Shown here: piece by piece, positions 1 to 8,424 of the stretch
Numbering within the stretch: the stretch's first letter is position 1
Layout of the letters: each line of letters begins with the position of its first letter
DNA from: Herbaspirillum sp. meg3
GTDB lineage: Bacteria; Pseudomonadota; Gammaproteobacteria; Burkholderiales; Burkholderiaceae_D
Length of the DNA stretch: 64,000 nt
Direction: 5' to 3'
Assembly: GCF_002257565.1 (NCBI RefSeq)
Contig: NZ_CP022736.1
Coordinates: 992,001 to 1,056,000, forward strand
Translations under genes and position numbers: made by a program
Notes under the pieces: generated by a model
Told to the model about the DNA's origin: nothing
The model's input: only the letters and a program-made list of their open reading frames with translations
Database searches by the model: none

Positions 1-260
1 TTTGGCCCGGTGACTTGTACGATTTCCAGTTCCACACCAAGATCCTTGGCCAGCGCGCGTGCAGTTTCCACGTCCGAACCTTGCGGCTCCAGCTTGGCGT
101 TGGTCATGCCGAACGGTGGCGCGCCGAGGTCGACGGCGATCAACACCTTCTTGCGTGCCTTGATATCGGCCAGCGTGTCCGCGTGGACGACCTGAGCGAA
201 ACACGCCAGACCGAGCATGACGACAGCGGCTTTTTTGGTGAAGTTCAGTAATGATTTCAT
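1..260 (-). CDS. Amino-acid ABC transporter substrate-binding protein (N-terminal part, runs off the window)
   Basis: The gene starts at an ATG complementary to 258-260 and leaves the window after 86 codons. It opens with a typical Sec signal peptide: MKSLLNFTKKAA, a hydrophobic stretch, then VHA-DT as the likely cleavage site near residue 28. The mature part (TLADIKARKKVLIAVDLG, then APPFGM) is the usual start of a family 3 periplasmic solute-binding protein. A GGAGACAAC ribosome-binding site precedes the ATG. It lies 66 bases after the stop of the ATPase gene and in the same direction, so it is probably the last gene of a permease-permease-ATPase-binding protein operon. The ligand is inferred only as an amino acid. 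The C-terminal two thirds is not visible. Confidence 0.88.
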   Translation of the reverse strand, partial: MKSLLNFTKKAAVVMLGLACFAQVVHADTLADIKARKKVLIAVDLGAPPFGMTNAKLEPQGSDVETARALAKDLGVELEIVQVTGP

Positions 261-326
261 GTTGTCTCCTGATGTATAGATTTCTACTGCTAGGTGGTGT
301 TGCCGAAGTTGCCTGTAGTGCTGTGA

Positions 327-1061
327 TTACAAATCGCTGCTGACAAACTTCGCCAGTTCAGCGGTTTTTGGATTGGTGAACAATTCATCCGGAGGTCCGA
401 TTTCCCAGACTTTTCCTTGATGCATGAACACCAGAATATCGGCCAGTTTGCGCGCAAACGCCATTTCATGCGTGACCAGCACCATGGTCATGCCTTGCTT
501 GGACAAATCTTCCATGACCTTCAGTACTTCGCCGGTCAGTTCCGGATCGAGCGCCGATGTCACTTCGTCGAACAGCATCAGTTCCGGCGCCATCGCCAGC
601 GAGCGGGCAATTGCCACACGCTGTGCCTGGCCGCCGGAGAGTTGTTCCGGATAAGCATCCTTCTTGTTTTCTAGGCCGACCAGCGTCAGGACATTGTGCG
701 CGATTTTTTTTGCTTCTGCTGTCGCCATCTTTTTGATGGTCGTCAGTGCCAGTGTGATGTTGCGTTCAACCGTCACATGTGGAAACAAGTTGTAGCTTTG
801 GAATACGATACCGACCTGTTTGCGCAGTTCGCGCAGATTGAGCTTGTCCGGATGATGGATGTCATGGCCGCAGACGTTGATATCGCCCGAGTCGATGCGT
901 TCCAGTCCGTTCAGGCAACGCAGCAAGGTGCTTTTACCCGATCCGCTGCGGCCGATGATGGCGACCATCTGGCCCTTCTGCACATCCAGCGAGACGCCAT
1001 TCAACACCTTGTTCGTGCCGAAGCTCTTGTGCAGATTGTTGATGCTAACGATTGCTGACAT
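327..1061 (-). CDS. Polar amino-acid ABC transporter ATP-binding protein (GlnQ/HisP type)
   Basis: This 244-residue protein has the full length of the GlnQ/GltL family of cytoplasmic ATPases. It shows Walker A GRSGSGKST near residue 37, the Q-loop segment GIVFQSYNLFPH near 85, the ABC signature LSGGQAQRVAIARSL near 140, Walker B LMLFDEVTSALDPEL near 160 and the switch histidine in VTHEM. The signature has QAQ where QQQ is usual; this is tolerated in the family. AAAGGAAATTGA before the ATG is the ribosome-binding site. The first 17 bases overlap the end of the upstream permease gene, which indicates translational coupling. It energises the importer formed with the two permeases at 1045-2388. 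Confidence 0.93.
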   Translation of the reverse strand: MSAIVSINNLHKSFGTNKVLNGVSLDVQKGQMVAIIGRSGSGKSTLLRCLNGLERIDSGDINVCGHDIHHPDKLNLRELRKQVGIVFQSYNLFPHVTVERNITLALTTIKKMATAEAKKIAHNVLTLVGLENKKDAYPEQLSGGQAQRVAIARSLAMAPELMLFDEVTSALDPELTGEVLKVMEDLSKQGMTMVLVTHEMAFARKLADILVFMHQGKVWEIGPPDELFTNPKTAELAKFVSSDL

Positions 1062-1695
1062 TCAATTTCCTTTCAAAGTGCTTGCTCAGCGCCGACAGCG
1101 GATAGCAGAGACAAAAATAAATCAGGGCCACGCAGCCGAACACGGTGAACGGCTGGAACGTCGAGTTGTTGATGATCTGGCCGGCGCGCGACAGATCGAC
1201 GAAACCGATCACCGATGCCAGCGACGTGTTCTTGACGATCTGCACCATGAAGCCGACAGTCGGTGGGATCGCAATCTTGAACGCCTGCGGCAGGATCACT
1301 TTGTGCAATTGTTCGAAACGGTTGAAGCCCAGGCATTCGGAGGCTTCCCATTGCGTTTTCGGCACTGCTTCGATACAACCGCGCCAGATCTCGCCGAGGA
1401 AGGCGGCGCAATACACTGCAAACGAAATCCCGGCAGCGACCAGCGGCGACAGCTTGAAGCCCGCAATCGCCAGACCGAAGTAGGCGACGAACAGGATCAC
1501 CAGCAGCGGGATGCCCTGGACGATCTGGATATACCAGCTGGCGATGGCGCGCAGCGTCTTGTTGGGGGATACGCGCCAAAGCGCGATCACAAAGCCGGCC
1601 ACGCCGCCAAAGACGAACGCCACCAGCGACAAGACCACAGTCCAGACCGCTGCCTGCAACAGGTATTCGACGTGTAAAAAGGTAAATGAGGTCAC
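1045..1695 (-). CDS. Polar amino-acid ABC transporter permease (HisM/GltK type)
   Basis: This 216-residue inner-membrane permease has about five predicted transmembrane segments. The conserved cytoplasmic EAA loop is visible as EASECLGFNRFEQLHKVILPQA, the site that docks on the ATPase. Translation appears to start at GTG (complement of 1693-1695) behind AAGGAGACCAC. The gene begins nine bases after the stop of the first permease and overlaps the ATPase gene by 17 bases. The two permeases are typical of the heterodimeric pore of polar amino-acid importers. The exact substrate cannot be read from the sequence. Confidence 0.9.
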   Translation of the reverse strand: MTSFTFLHVEYLLQAAVWTVVLSLVAFVFGGVAGFVIALWRVSPNKTLRAIASWYIQIVQGIPLLVILFVAYFGLAIAGFKLSPLVAAGISFAVYCAAFLGEIWRGCIEAVPKTQWEASECLGFNRFEQLHKVILPQAFKIAIPPTVGFMVQIVKNTSLASVIGFVDLSRAGQIINNSTFQPFTVFGCVALIYFCLCYPLSALSKHFERKLNVSNR

Positions 1696-1704
1696 GTGGT
1701 CTCC

Positions 1705-2388
1705 TTACAGATTGGTGCCGAGTCGGCGCTTGCGCACAAACGCTGACTTTGCGATCAGCCAGAAGGCGGCACGGAACAGGAAAGACAAGGCCAGATAGGC
1801 AACGGCGATCACCACATACACTTCAAAGCTACGGAAGGTTTCCGACTGCACCAGGTTGGCGGTGGCGGTCAGTTCTTCTGCAGAGATCTGCGAGGTGATG
1901 CTCGAGGCCAGCATCAGCAGGATGAACTGGCTGGTCAGCGAGGGATACACGCGCTCCACCGCAGGCAGCAATACCACATGCCAGTAGACATGGAACTTCG
2001 ACATGCCCAGGCATTCGGCCGCTTCGATCTGGCCAGGATGGATGGAGTTGATGCCGGCGCGCATGATCTCTGCCGTGTAGGCGCCGACGTTGACGGTCAG
2101 CGCGATCACGGCCGAGGTTTCGGCTGTCAGTTTCAGACCAATACTCGCCAGGCCGAAATAGACCAGGAACACCTGCACCAGCAGCGGCGTATTGCGGATG
2201 ATCTCGACATAAGCCTTGACCAGCGCCTGCAGCAGCCAGCTTTTGCTCTTGAAGGCGATGGCGCAGAGGGTGCCGACGACAAAGCCCAATACGATGGAAA
2301 GCGCGGATAACTGTATCGTCAGCCAGGCGCCTTCGAGCAAACGGGGCCAGTTGACGAACACGCTCATGAAATCAAAGGTGTAATGCAT
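1705..2388 (-). CDS. Polar amino-acid ABC transporter permease (GltJ/HisQ type)
   Basis: This is the first gene of the importer operon, 227 residues. It carries several hydrophobic segments and an EAA loop (EAAECLGMSKFHVYWHVVLLPA near residue 130). The segment AYVEIIRNTPLLVQVFLVY in the first half is a hallmark of the HisM family. Its ATG is preceded by TCTGGAGACTTC, a good ribosome-binding site. A 391-base region separates it from the FAH-family gene upstream on the same strand, so it may have its own promoter there. It works with the products of 1045-1695, 327-1061 and 1-260. Confidence 0.9.
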   Translation of the reverse strand: MHYTFDFMSVFVNWPRLLEGAWLTIQLSALSIVLGFVVGTLCAIAFKSKSWLLQALVKAYVEIIRNTPLLVQVFLVYFGLASIGLKLTAETSAVIALTVNVGAYTAEIMRAGINSIHPGQIEAAECLGMSKFHVYWHVVLLPAVERVYPSLTSQFILLMLASSITSQISAEELTATANLVQSETFRSFEVYVVIAVAYLALSFLFRAAFWLIAKSAFVRKRRLGTNL

Positions 2389-2480
2389 GAAGTCTCCAGA
2401 AGTCTTCGGGACAGCAGCTGATTCGTTAAGGCCGGTGCATCGTTAAAACAATGCCGGCTACCATCATGCGCTGCCGTGCG

Positions 2481-2585
2481 CTATCGCTTTGCGGCAGACG
2501 GCCGCGGCAGAATGGATGGAATACTGGAAGTGGATATCGCTTGCACGTGGGTTGGCACGCACGTCGGATGGAAGTGTTGTTGCAT
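2481..2585 (-). CDS. Possible 34-residue leader peptide
   Basis: An ATG (complement of 2583-2585) follows GCAAGGAGACCCAGCG, an almost ideal ribosome-binding site. It opens a 34-codon frame, MQQHFHPTCVPTHVQ and onward, which stops at TAG (complement of 2481-2483). The product has no hydrophobic segment and no family I recognise. It ends 92 bases before the first permease gene, so it could be a leader peptide or a remnant of an older gene. The only support is the ribosome-binding site and the position. Confidence 0.3.
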   Translation of the reverse strand: MQQHFHPTCVPTHVQAISTSSIPSILPRPSAAKR

Positions 2586-2734
2586 CGCTGGGTCTCCTTG
2601 CTGAGGCCTGGCATTGGACCGGGAATGTCCGCTACACAGGACCGTTCATTATTGTGATGTGCTCTACGGATCGGATGTCCGGTCAGCAGAGCGTATCGGC
2701 AATCGCCTCTTGGTGGGCGATTTTCTGTCGGTGA

Positions 2735-2760
2735 AAACAAAATTCCTAAACAAAATTCCT
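2735..2760. repeat. 13-base perfect tandem repeat, two copies
   Basis: The unit AAACAAAATTCCT occurs at 2735-2747 and again at 2748-2760, followed by AAAAC. It is AT-rich against a GC-rich background and lies just past the stop of the FAH-family gene. It could be replication slippage or a site for a DNA-binding protein. Confidence 0.8.
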
Positions 2761-2779
2761 AAAACTTGCTACGTGAAAA

Positions 2780-3784
2780 TCAAAGTACTTTGATGCCGTC
2801 GATGGCAATGCGCGATTGCTCGCGTACGATGCCATTGACCAGCGGTTCGCCGAAATCCGGCAGGCTGATTTCAAAGCAATCGCCCAGTTGCGTGCGGACA
2901 CCGTCGGCGAACGACAAGGTCGCAGTGCCGAAGAAGTGCACGTGGATGTCGCCCGGACGCAGGAACTGGTTGTACTTGAAGTGGTGATACTCCAGATTCT
3001 CGATGGCGTGACACATGTTGTCCTGACCGGAGAGGAATTCTTTCTCCCAGATTACGCGGCCATCGCGGCGGATACGGCTCATGCCAACCAGATTGGTGGG
3101 CAGATCGCCGACCAGCAGTTCCGGGCCGAAAGAGCAGTAACGCAGCTTCGAATGCGCCAGGTAGAGGTAATTCTTGCGCTCGACCACGTGGTCGGAGAAT
3201 TCGTTGCCGATGGCGAAACCGAGGCGATGCGGCTGGCCATCGTTGTCAATGATGTACAGGCCGGTCAGTTCCGGCTCTTCACCCGCGTCTTCGGCAAACT
3301 CCGGCATCGGGAAGGCTGCGCCCGGATTGACCACGATGTCGCCGTCGCCTTTATAGAACCATTCCGGCTGCGCGCCGACCTTGCCGCGGCCCGGACGTCC
3401 GCCTTCCAGGCCCCACTTGAACATGCGCATGGTATCGGTCATGGCGCTTTCGTCATCGTCCAGCTTTTGGTGCATCTTGTCGCGTGTGGACGCGCTGCCC
3501 AGATGGGTCAGGCCTGTGCCGGATACCAGGCAGTGCGCCGGATCTTCGTGATCCAGCGGCGCCAGGATGCGGTTTTCCTTCAGGATCGCGGCATAGTCTT
3601 CTTGCGAGTCCTGTGAATTGCTGTTGAGCAGTTGCGCCTGGCGTTCCAGCGAATTACCTTCGGCAATCGCCAGCAGGGCCAGCTCGCGCATGGTGCTGAC
3701 CTGAGAAACCACGTTGATGGCTTTGCCATTGACGATGCCGACTTTGCGGCCGCCCTGGCGGTCTTCGAATTGAATCAGTCTCAC
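2780..3784 (-). CDS. Fumarylacetoacetate hydrolase-family enzyme (GguC/AraD1-like)
   Basis: This protein of about 334 residues resembles the FAH-fold enzymes annotated GguC or AraD1, which are associated with sugar-acid catabolism. The C-terminal half carries the FAH-type segment FRPGDIHVHFFGTATLSFADG and a Glu-rich metal-site region. An upstream ATG at 3877 would add 31 residues of unlikely composition. The GTG at 3784 is better: it has GGAGACACC directly before it and begins VRLIQFEDRQGGRKVG, the usual start of the family. It is transcribed away from the LysR gene at 4023, a typical regulator-target arrangement. The precise reaction is not established here; dehydration or hydrolysis of a 2-keto-3-deoxy sugar acid is an inference. 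Confidence 0.8.
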   Translation of the reverse strand: MRLIQFEDRQGGRKVGIVNGKAINVVSQVSTMRELALLAIAEGNSLERQAQLLNSNSQDSQEDYAAILKENRILAPLDHEDPAHCLVSGTGLTHLGSASTRDKMHQKLDDDESAMTDTMRMFKWGLEGGRPGRGKVGAQPEWFYKGDGDIVVNPGAAFPMPEFAEDAGEEPELTGLYIIDNDGQPHRLGFAIGNEFSDHVVERKNYLYLAHSKLRYCSFGPELLVGDLPTNLVGMSRIRRDGRVIWEKEFLSGQDNMCHAIENLEYHHFKYNQFLRPGDIHVHFFGTATLSFADGVRTQLGDCFEISLPDFGEPLVNGIVREQSRIAIDGIKVL

Positions 3785-3829
3785 GGTGTCTCCGTATTTT
3801 TTAGCGAGAAATTTGCAAAATGCATCTGA

Positions 3830-3844
3830 TGCTGTGGCGCAGCA
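3830..3844. promoter_or_regulatory. LysR-type inverted repeat TGCTG-N5-CAGCA
   Basis: TGCTGTGGCGCAGCA has perfect 5-base arms around a 5-base spacer and lies 46 bases upstream of the GTG of the FAH-family gene, between it and a divergent LysR gene. Its size fits a LysR-family recognition site. A second inverted repeat, CGCATCC (3944-3950) with GGATGCG (3968-3974), lies nearer the LysR start and may be the autoregulatory site. Confidence 0.4.
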
Positions 3845-4022
3845 ATTACGAGCAACTGCATCATGGCGCGCCAGCAAGAGGAGGAAATCAATCGATTGAG
3901 GTCAAACTCAGATTAATTTCGCAAATGTCTCGATGAAATTATTCGCATCCTTATGAGTATTAGGGATGGATGCGTTAGCATTGTGTTTTTGCTGGATCAG
4001 AATATAAGAGGCTTCCCCAACG

Positions 4023-5042
4023 ATGTCTAATGACCTTAATTCATCGGGTGATAACCAACTGCAAGGACAGGACGACGCGGACGAGTCACATCTGGTGCAA
4101 ACACCGCAGGATGCGCCATCCGTGCTGCCGTCGGTCAGCGCCATCGTTAGCCGCCTGCGCTTCAAGCAGGTTGCCTTGCTGACCGCACTCGACGAACAGG
4201 GATCCTTGCATAAGGCGGCCGAAGTCATGCACATGACCCAGCCGGCAGCGACCAAGGCCTTGCATGAAATGGAGTCGGCCCTGGGCGTCACCTTGTTCGA
4301 CCGCTCGCCCCGCGGTATTGAAGCGACCGAACTGGGCCGCTGCGTGATCCGTTACGCGCGCCTGATCCAGAGCGACATCAGCAATTTGCGCGATGAGTTG
4401 CAGGGCATGCTGACCGGGCAGGGCGGCCGTTTGTCGATCGGCACCATCATGGGCGCTGCGCCCATGGTCACGCGCGCCTTGACGCGCTTGCGTGAAGTGC
4501 AGCCGGAAGTTTCGATCGAAATCACCGAAGACACCAGTGCGCGCCAGCTGCTCTTGCTGGATCAAGGCCGCATTGATCTGATGGTGGGGCGTTCCTCGGT
4601 CAGTTCGCAGCCGCAGTTGTACAACTATGAAATGTTGCGCGGCGAGCCGATGTGCATCGTCACCGGCCTTGATCATCCGTTGGCGACGGCGCAAAAGGTG
4701 CGCTTGCAGGAGTTAATGAGTTCATCGTGGATTCTGTACTCCAGCAATATGCCCATGCGCATCTGGATCGAGCACGAGTTCAAGCTGGAAGGCCTGAAGG
4801 TGCCTGGCAACGTCATCGAGACCGCATCGCCGTTCGTCACCGTCACCTTGCTGGCGCAATCGAATATGGTAGCCGTGATGCCACTGGATATCGCGCACTT
4901 CTTCGCCGCCAAGCAGATGCTATGCATCCTGCCCGTGCATTTGAAGACCCGTATCGAGCACTATGGTATCGTGACCCGCAAAAATGCCACCTTGTCTTCA
5001 ATCGGCAAGATGTTCATCAACATCCTGCGTCAGCAAAACTGA
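4023..5042 (+). CDS. LysR-family transcriptional regulator
   Basis: This 339-residue regulator has a polar N-terminal extension of about 45 residues before the winged helix-turn-helix. The DNA-binding part runs from about residue 46 (FKQVALLTALDEQGSLHKA) through MTQPAATKALHEMESALG to ATELG. The effector-binding domain follows from about 125 to the end. The organisation resembles regulators of sugar-binding-protein loci such as GbpR or GguR, which would suit the neighbouring GguC/AraD1-like gene. It is divergent from that gene across 238 bases with inverted repeats. The role as its regulator is inferred from position. Confidence 0.9.
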   Translation: MSNDLNSSGDNQLQGQDDADESHLVQTPQDAPSVLPSVSAIVSRLRFKQVALLTALDEQGSLHKAAEVMHMTQPAATKALHEMESALGVTLFDRSPRGIEATELGRCVIRYARLIQSDISNLRDELQGMLTGQGGRLSIGTIMGAAPMVTRALTRLREVQPEVSIEITEDTSARQLLLLDQGRIDLMVGRSSVSSQPQLYNYEMLRGEPMCIVTGLDHPLATAQKVRLQELMSSSWILYSSNMPMRIWIEHEFKLEGLKVPGNVIETASPFVTVTLLAQSNMVAVMPLDIAHFFAAKQMLCILPVHLKTRIEHYGIVTRKNATLSSIGKMFINILRQQN

Positions 5043-5089
5043 GCTTCGGCCAGCGTCCGCATCGCATCTTAAATCTTGCAAAGAAGCTC

Positions 5090-5935
5090 ATGAAGTCAGT
5101 CGTTCCACCTTCAGTTCGTGCTGTCCCTTCCTCGTTGCGTCTGGCTGTATTGACAAGTATTGTGGCGCTGCTCGCGGCATGCGCCAACACGCAAAAGATC
5201 CACGATCCGGTAGCCAAGCAGATTCGCCTTGATCAGGCATTGGCCCTGTTCTCAACCAATCCCGCCGGCGGGCTGCCCAATGAATGGGAACCACTGGTCC
5301 TGATGCGCAAGAAGAAGACCACCGATTACGTGTTGGTCAAGGATGGTGATAAAACGGTGTTGCGGGCCTATGCCGACAAGGCTTCCTCAGGCTTGCGCCA
5401 TGAGGTCAACATCGATCCGCTCAAACAACCTTGGTTGACCTGGAGCTGGAAGACTTCGGCCCTGATCAAAACCGCCGACAACCGCTATCGCGACAGCGAA
5501 GACTCCCCGGTACGCATCGTGCTGGCCTTTGACGGTGACAAGAATAAATTATCCTTCATGGACACCATCCTGTTCGACACCGCCAAGCTGGTGTCGGGGC
5601 ACGAGTTTCCCTATGCCACGCTGATGTATATCTGGGAAAACAAGGCGCCGAAAGAGACGATTATTTCCAATACGCGTACCGGCCGCATCCAGATGCTGGT
5701 GGCCGAAAGCGGCGCGGCCAATGTCGGCAAGTGGGTCAGCTATCAACGCAATATCGTTGATGATTACGTGAAGGTATATGGCGAACAACCGGGACGGCTG
5801 ATCGGAGTCGGCGTACTGACCGACACCGACAATACCGAAGAGAAAGTAGAAGCCTGGTACGGCGACATCCGCCTGCTGCGCCAGGCCACCGTGGCTGCAC
5901 AAACGCAAGCAGAAGTGCCGCCGACGGCGAAGTGA
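5090..5935 (+). CDS. DUF3047 lipoprotein
   Basis: The frame is open from 4727, but the real start is the ATG at 5090. From there a 281-residue protein begins with a basic N-terminus, a hydrophobic stretch and the lipobox LLAAC near residue 30, so it should be a lipidated envelope protein. The segments WLTWSWKTSALIKTADN and VRIVLAFDGDK near the middle, and GVGVLTDTDNTEEKVEAWYGDI near the end, are characteristic of DUF3047 proteins, whose function is unknown. It follows the LysR gene by 47 bases and could be co-transcribed with it. Similarity to glycan-binding beta-sandwich folds has been suggested for such proteins; I cannot test that here. Confidence 0.85.
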   Translation: MKSVVPPSVRAVPSSLRLAVLTSIVALLAACANTQKIHDPVAKQIRLDQALALFSTNPAGGLPNEWEPLVLMRKKKTTDYVLVKDGDKTVLRAYADKASSGLRHEVNIDPLKQPWLTWSWKTSALIKTADNRYRDSEDSPVRIVLAFDGDKNKLSFMDTILFDTAKLVSGHEFPYATLMYIWENKAPKETIISNTRTGRIQMLVAESGAANVGKWVSYQRNIVDDYVKVYGEQPGRLIGVGVLTDTDNTEEKVEAWYGDIRLLRQATVAAQTQAEVPPTAK

Positions 5936-5946
5936 TCGCTGATTGA

Positions 5947-6300
5947 CTAGCGGCTGGCCAGCAGCGCAATCAACGCCAGCAAGGCCGGCAATGCCTGTAC
6001 ATACAGAATCGAGCGCTTGGCCGTCAGGCCGCCGTAGATCCCTGCAACCAGCACGCAAGCGACAAAGAACAGTTTGACGGCGCCGTCGCCGCTGATCAGT
6101 CCCCACGCCAGACCGGCGGCCAAAAATCCGTTATACAAGCCCTGATTCGCCGCCAGCACCTTGGATGCCTCGGCCGCTTCACGCGACTGTCCGAAGGTTT
6201 TCAGGCCAAAAGGCTTGGTCCACAAGAACATCTCCAACACCAGAATCCAGACGTGCAAAACGGCGATCAGTCCTACTAAGAAATCGGCGACCAGTTTCAT
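5947..6300 (-). CDS. DUF1304 small integral membrane protein
   Basis: A 117-residue protein starting MKLVADFLVGLIAVLHVWI at an ATG preceded by AAGGAGAAACA. A longer frame reaches 6369 but lacks a good ribosome-binding site. There are four hydrophobic segments. The motif LVLEMFLWTKPFGLKTFG, then AANQGLYNGFLAAGLAWG, is diagnostic of DUF1304 inner-membrane proteins, which have no assigned function. It converges on the DUF3047 gene with 11 bases between the stops. Confidence 0.88.
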   Translation of the reverse strand: MKLVADFLVGLIAVLHVWILVLEMFLWTKPFGLKTFGQSREAAEASKVLAANQGLYNGFLAAGLAWGLISGDGAVKLFFVACVLVAGIYGGLTAKRSILYVQALPALLALIALLASR

Positions 6301-6570
6301 TGTTTCTCCTTGTTGTAATTGATGTTGTCGTTGAGCAGCTAAGCAAGAGGGCAAATAAGCGCTGATCATGCCCGAAACAACAGTTTCTGAACAGACATTG
6401 CCTTGAGCCGCTCTCCAGAGCTAGAATAGCGCCGGGCCTGACAGGAGGCCCGTTCTCGCGAAAGCTGACGCACCTGTTGATGTCGAAGCGGTACTTCCTT
6501 TTTCGGATAAACCCTGACGTACAACCTTAATCATGACCGTTGCGAGAGCGGGCACTATGAAAGGAACGTT

Positions 6571-7056
6571 ATGTGGTCTACCTCCCATCCTCTTTTTAAA
6601 TCCTCCGGCACTATCTCTTCCGTCCCCGGTAATGTAGGCGGCGAACCCGGCTGCAACAGCGAATTCCTGCGTCGTCACGCGCGCCGCCTGGTGCGCAACG
6701 GCCGCGACGCACAACCCAGCAAAGCCTTGCCGGTATTGCGCCGGATCATCGACACCGGCGTCATGCCGGAGCTGAGCGTCACCGATCTCTATGCGGTGCG
6801 CGATACCTTGCAACTCAAACACGTTCTGCACATGCTGGGCAGGGAACTGGGATTTGCCGGGTGGGAAGCATGCAAGCACGAGATTGACCGTCGCGGAGCC
6901 GAGGTGCTGGATCGCTATCGCTTTGAGCAAGGGCAGTTTGGCGACTTCCGGCAGAACTGGTTTAGCGACGAGCAGATTGCGCGTGAATGGCAGCAGCAAA
7001 ACGGCGGTTACATCGTTGCCTACGGCAAGCAGGCGGTGGCGATTCTTGCCGACTGA
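6571..7056 (+). CDS. Conserved hypothetical protein, 161 residues
   Basis: The ATG at 6571 is preceded by AAAGGAACGTT. Codon use is strongly G/C at third positions from residue 30 on, as expected for a real gene here. The first 25 residues are Ser/Gly-rich. A basic helix follows (EFLRRHARRLVRNGRD), then a segment with the pattern LQLKHVLHMLGRELGF and GWEACKHEI near residue 85. I recall similar proteins in Burkholderiales but know no function. A 258-codon frame on the opposite strand covers the same region and is treated as a shadow. An intrinsic terminator follows at 7104. Confidence 0.7.
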   Translation: MWSTSHPLFKSSGTISSVPGNVGGEPGCNSEFLRRHARRLVRNGRDAQPSKALPVLRRIIDTGVMPELSVTDLYAVRDTLQLKHVLHMLGRELGFAGWEACKHEIDRRGAEVLDRYRFEQGQFGDFRQNWFSDEQIAREWQQQNGGYIVAYGKQAVAILAD

Positions 7057-7103
7057 TCGATAAGACTGATAAAGCGGATTGCTCGTTGCATGGGCAATAA
7101 AAA

Positions 7104-7137
7104 ACGGCGACGCTTGATAGCGTCGCCGTTTAATTTT
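7104..7137. terminator. Bidirectional intrinsic terminator
   Basis: ACGGCGACGC (7104-7113) pairs with GCGTCGCCGT (7120-7129) around TTGATA, with T-rich sequence on the right and A-rich on the left. It lies between converging genes and can serve both. Confidence 0.85.
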
Positions 7138-7157
7138 TCCTTGCGTTACCGCTGTGT

Positions 7158-8351
7158 TTATTGCGGCTTGAGGAAAGCCTCGGCCAGGCGTACCCAATAG
7201 GTCGCTCCGATCGGCAGCAAGTCATCGTTGAAGTCGTAGCTCGGATTGTGCAGATTGCACGGACCCAGGCCGTGGCCGCTGTCGCGGTGGCCGCCTTCGC
7301 CGTTGCCGATGAATACGTAGCAACCGGGTTTGTGTTGCAGCATGAAGGCGAAATCTTCCGCGCCCATAGTTGGTTCGACGGTGGCGTTGACATTGTCGGC
7401 GCCGACGATGCTCTGCATGACCTCGACTGCAAACGCGGTTTCCTTGGCGTGATTGACCAGCGGTGGATAGTTGCGGTTGAAGGTGAAGTCGACTTCAGCA
7501 TCGAAGGCGGCGCAGGTGTGCTCGGCGATTTCCTTCATGCGGCGTTCGATCATGTCCAATACCGCCGTGCTGAAGGTGCGTACTGTGCCGATCAGCATGG
7601 CGTTGTCGGGGATCACATTGGTTGCGCTGCCGGCGTGGATCTGCGTGATTGATACCACGGCTGAATCGTTGGGATTGGTGTTGCGCGAGACAATGGTCTG
7701 CCAGCTTTGTGCGATCTGCACCGCCGTCATGACGGGGTCGATACTCTTGTGCGGTTGCGCGGCGTGCGAGCCCTTGCCTCTGACGTCGACATAGAACTCG
7801 TTGCTCGACGCCATCATCGGACCCGGCGTCACGCCGAACGTGCCGGCCTTCATGCCCGGCCAGTTATGCATGCCGAATACGGCATCCATCGGATATTTTT
7901 CAAAAAGGCCGTCCTGAATCATGCGCTCGGCGCCGCGTCCGCCTTCTTCCGCCGGCTGAAAAATCACATATACGGTACCGTCGAAATCGCGATGCTGCGA
8001 CAGATAATGCGCCGCGCCCAGCAGCATGGTGGTGTGACCATCATGGCCGCAGGCGTGCATCTTGCCCTCGTGTTTGGACGCATGCGGGAAGGTGTTCAGC
8101 TCGGGCATCGGCAACGCATCCATGTCGGCGCGCAGACCGATGGCGCGCGTGCTGCTGCCGTTCTTGATGATGCCGACCACGCCGGTGACACCGAGGCCGC
8201 GCACGACCGGGATGCCCCACTCAGTCAGCTTCTGCGCGACGACGTCGGAGGTGCGCTGTTCTTCATAGCTCAGTTCGGGATGCGCGTGGATGTCGCGACG
8301 GATTTTTTGCAGTTCGGAATGGAATTGGGTGATCGGGTCGATGAGTTTCAT
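7158..8351 (-). CDS. M20 amidohydrolase (HipO/AbgB-like)
   Basis: This 397-residue cytosolic enzyme belongs to the M20D amidohydrolases, which remove N-acyl or aminobenzoyl groups from amino acids (hippurate hydrolase, N-acyl-L-amino-acid amidohydrolase). Visible metal and catalytic motifs are GLRADMDALPM near residue 74, HACGHDGHTTMLLGAA near 100, QPAEEGGRGAERM near 137, FGMHNWPG near 160 and MGAEDFAFML near 350. AAGGTAGGCATC precedes the ATG. It is divergent from the peptide transporter at 8642 across a 290-base region with a long inverted repeat. That pairing suggests it processes compounds brought in by the transporter; the exact substrate is unknown. Confidence 0.9.
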   Translation of the reverse strand: MKLIDPITQFHSELQKIRRDIHAHPELSYEEQRTSDVVAQKLTEWGIPVVRGLGVTGVVGIIKNGSSTRAIGLRADMDALPMPELNTFPHASKHEGKMHACGHDGHTTMLLGAAHYLSQHRDFDGTVYVIFQPAEEGGRGAERMIQDGLFEKYPMDAVFGMHNWPGMKAGTFGVTPGPMMASSNEFYVDVRGKGSHAAQPHKSIDPVMTAVQIAQSWQTIVSRNTNPNDSAVVSITQIHAGSATNVIPDNAMLIGTVRTFSTAVLDMIERRMKEIAEHTCAAFDAEVDFTFNRNYPPLVNHAKETAFAVEVMQSIVGADNVNATVEPTMGAEDFAFMLQHKPGCYVFIGNGEGGHRDSGHGLGPCNLHNPSYDFNDDLLPIGATYWVRLAEAFLKPQ

Positions 8352-8424
8352 GATGCCTACCTTGTTGTGAAGCTGATATAAAACGCCTGCCGTCTTACTG
8401 TATTGTCAATGCGTCAAGTGCTGC

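Larger units (their letters stand above)
2389..2779. other. Intergenic region upstream of the ABC permease operon
   Basis: This 391-base gap contains no convincing long gene. It holds a perfect 13-base tandem repeat at 2735-2760 and a 34-codon minus-strand reading frame with a good ribosome-binding site (2481-2585). I found no clear intrinsic terminator or sigma-54 promoter in it. Confidence 0.6.

Noticed and set aside
859..1677. A 272-codon plus-strand frame opposite the amino-acid permease and ATPase
   Set aside because: Shadow of two well-recognised ABC genes; product is Arg/Gln/His-rich without domains.
6421..7197. A 258-codon minus-strand frame over the 161-residue hypothetical gene
   Set aside because: It would overlap the terminator at 7104 and the start of the amidohydrolase's 3' region. 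The plus-strand frame has a better ribosome-binding site and codon use.
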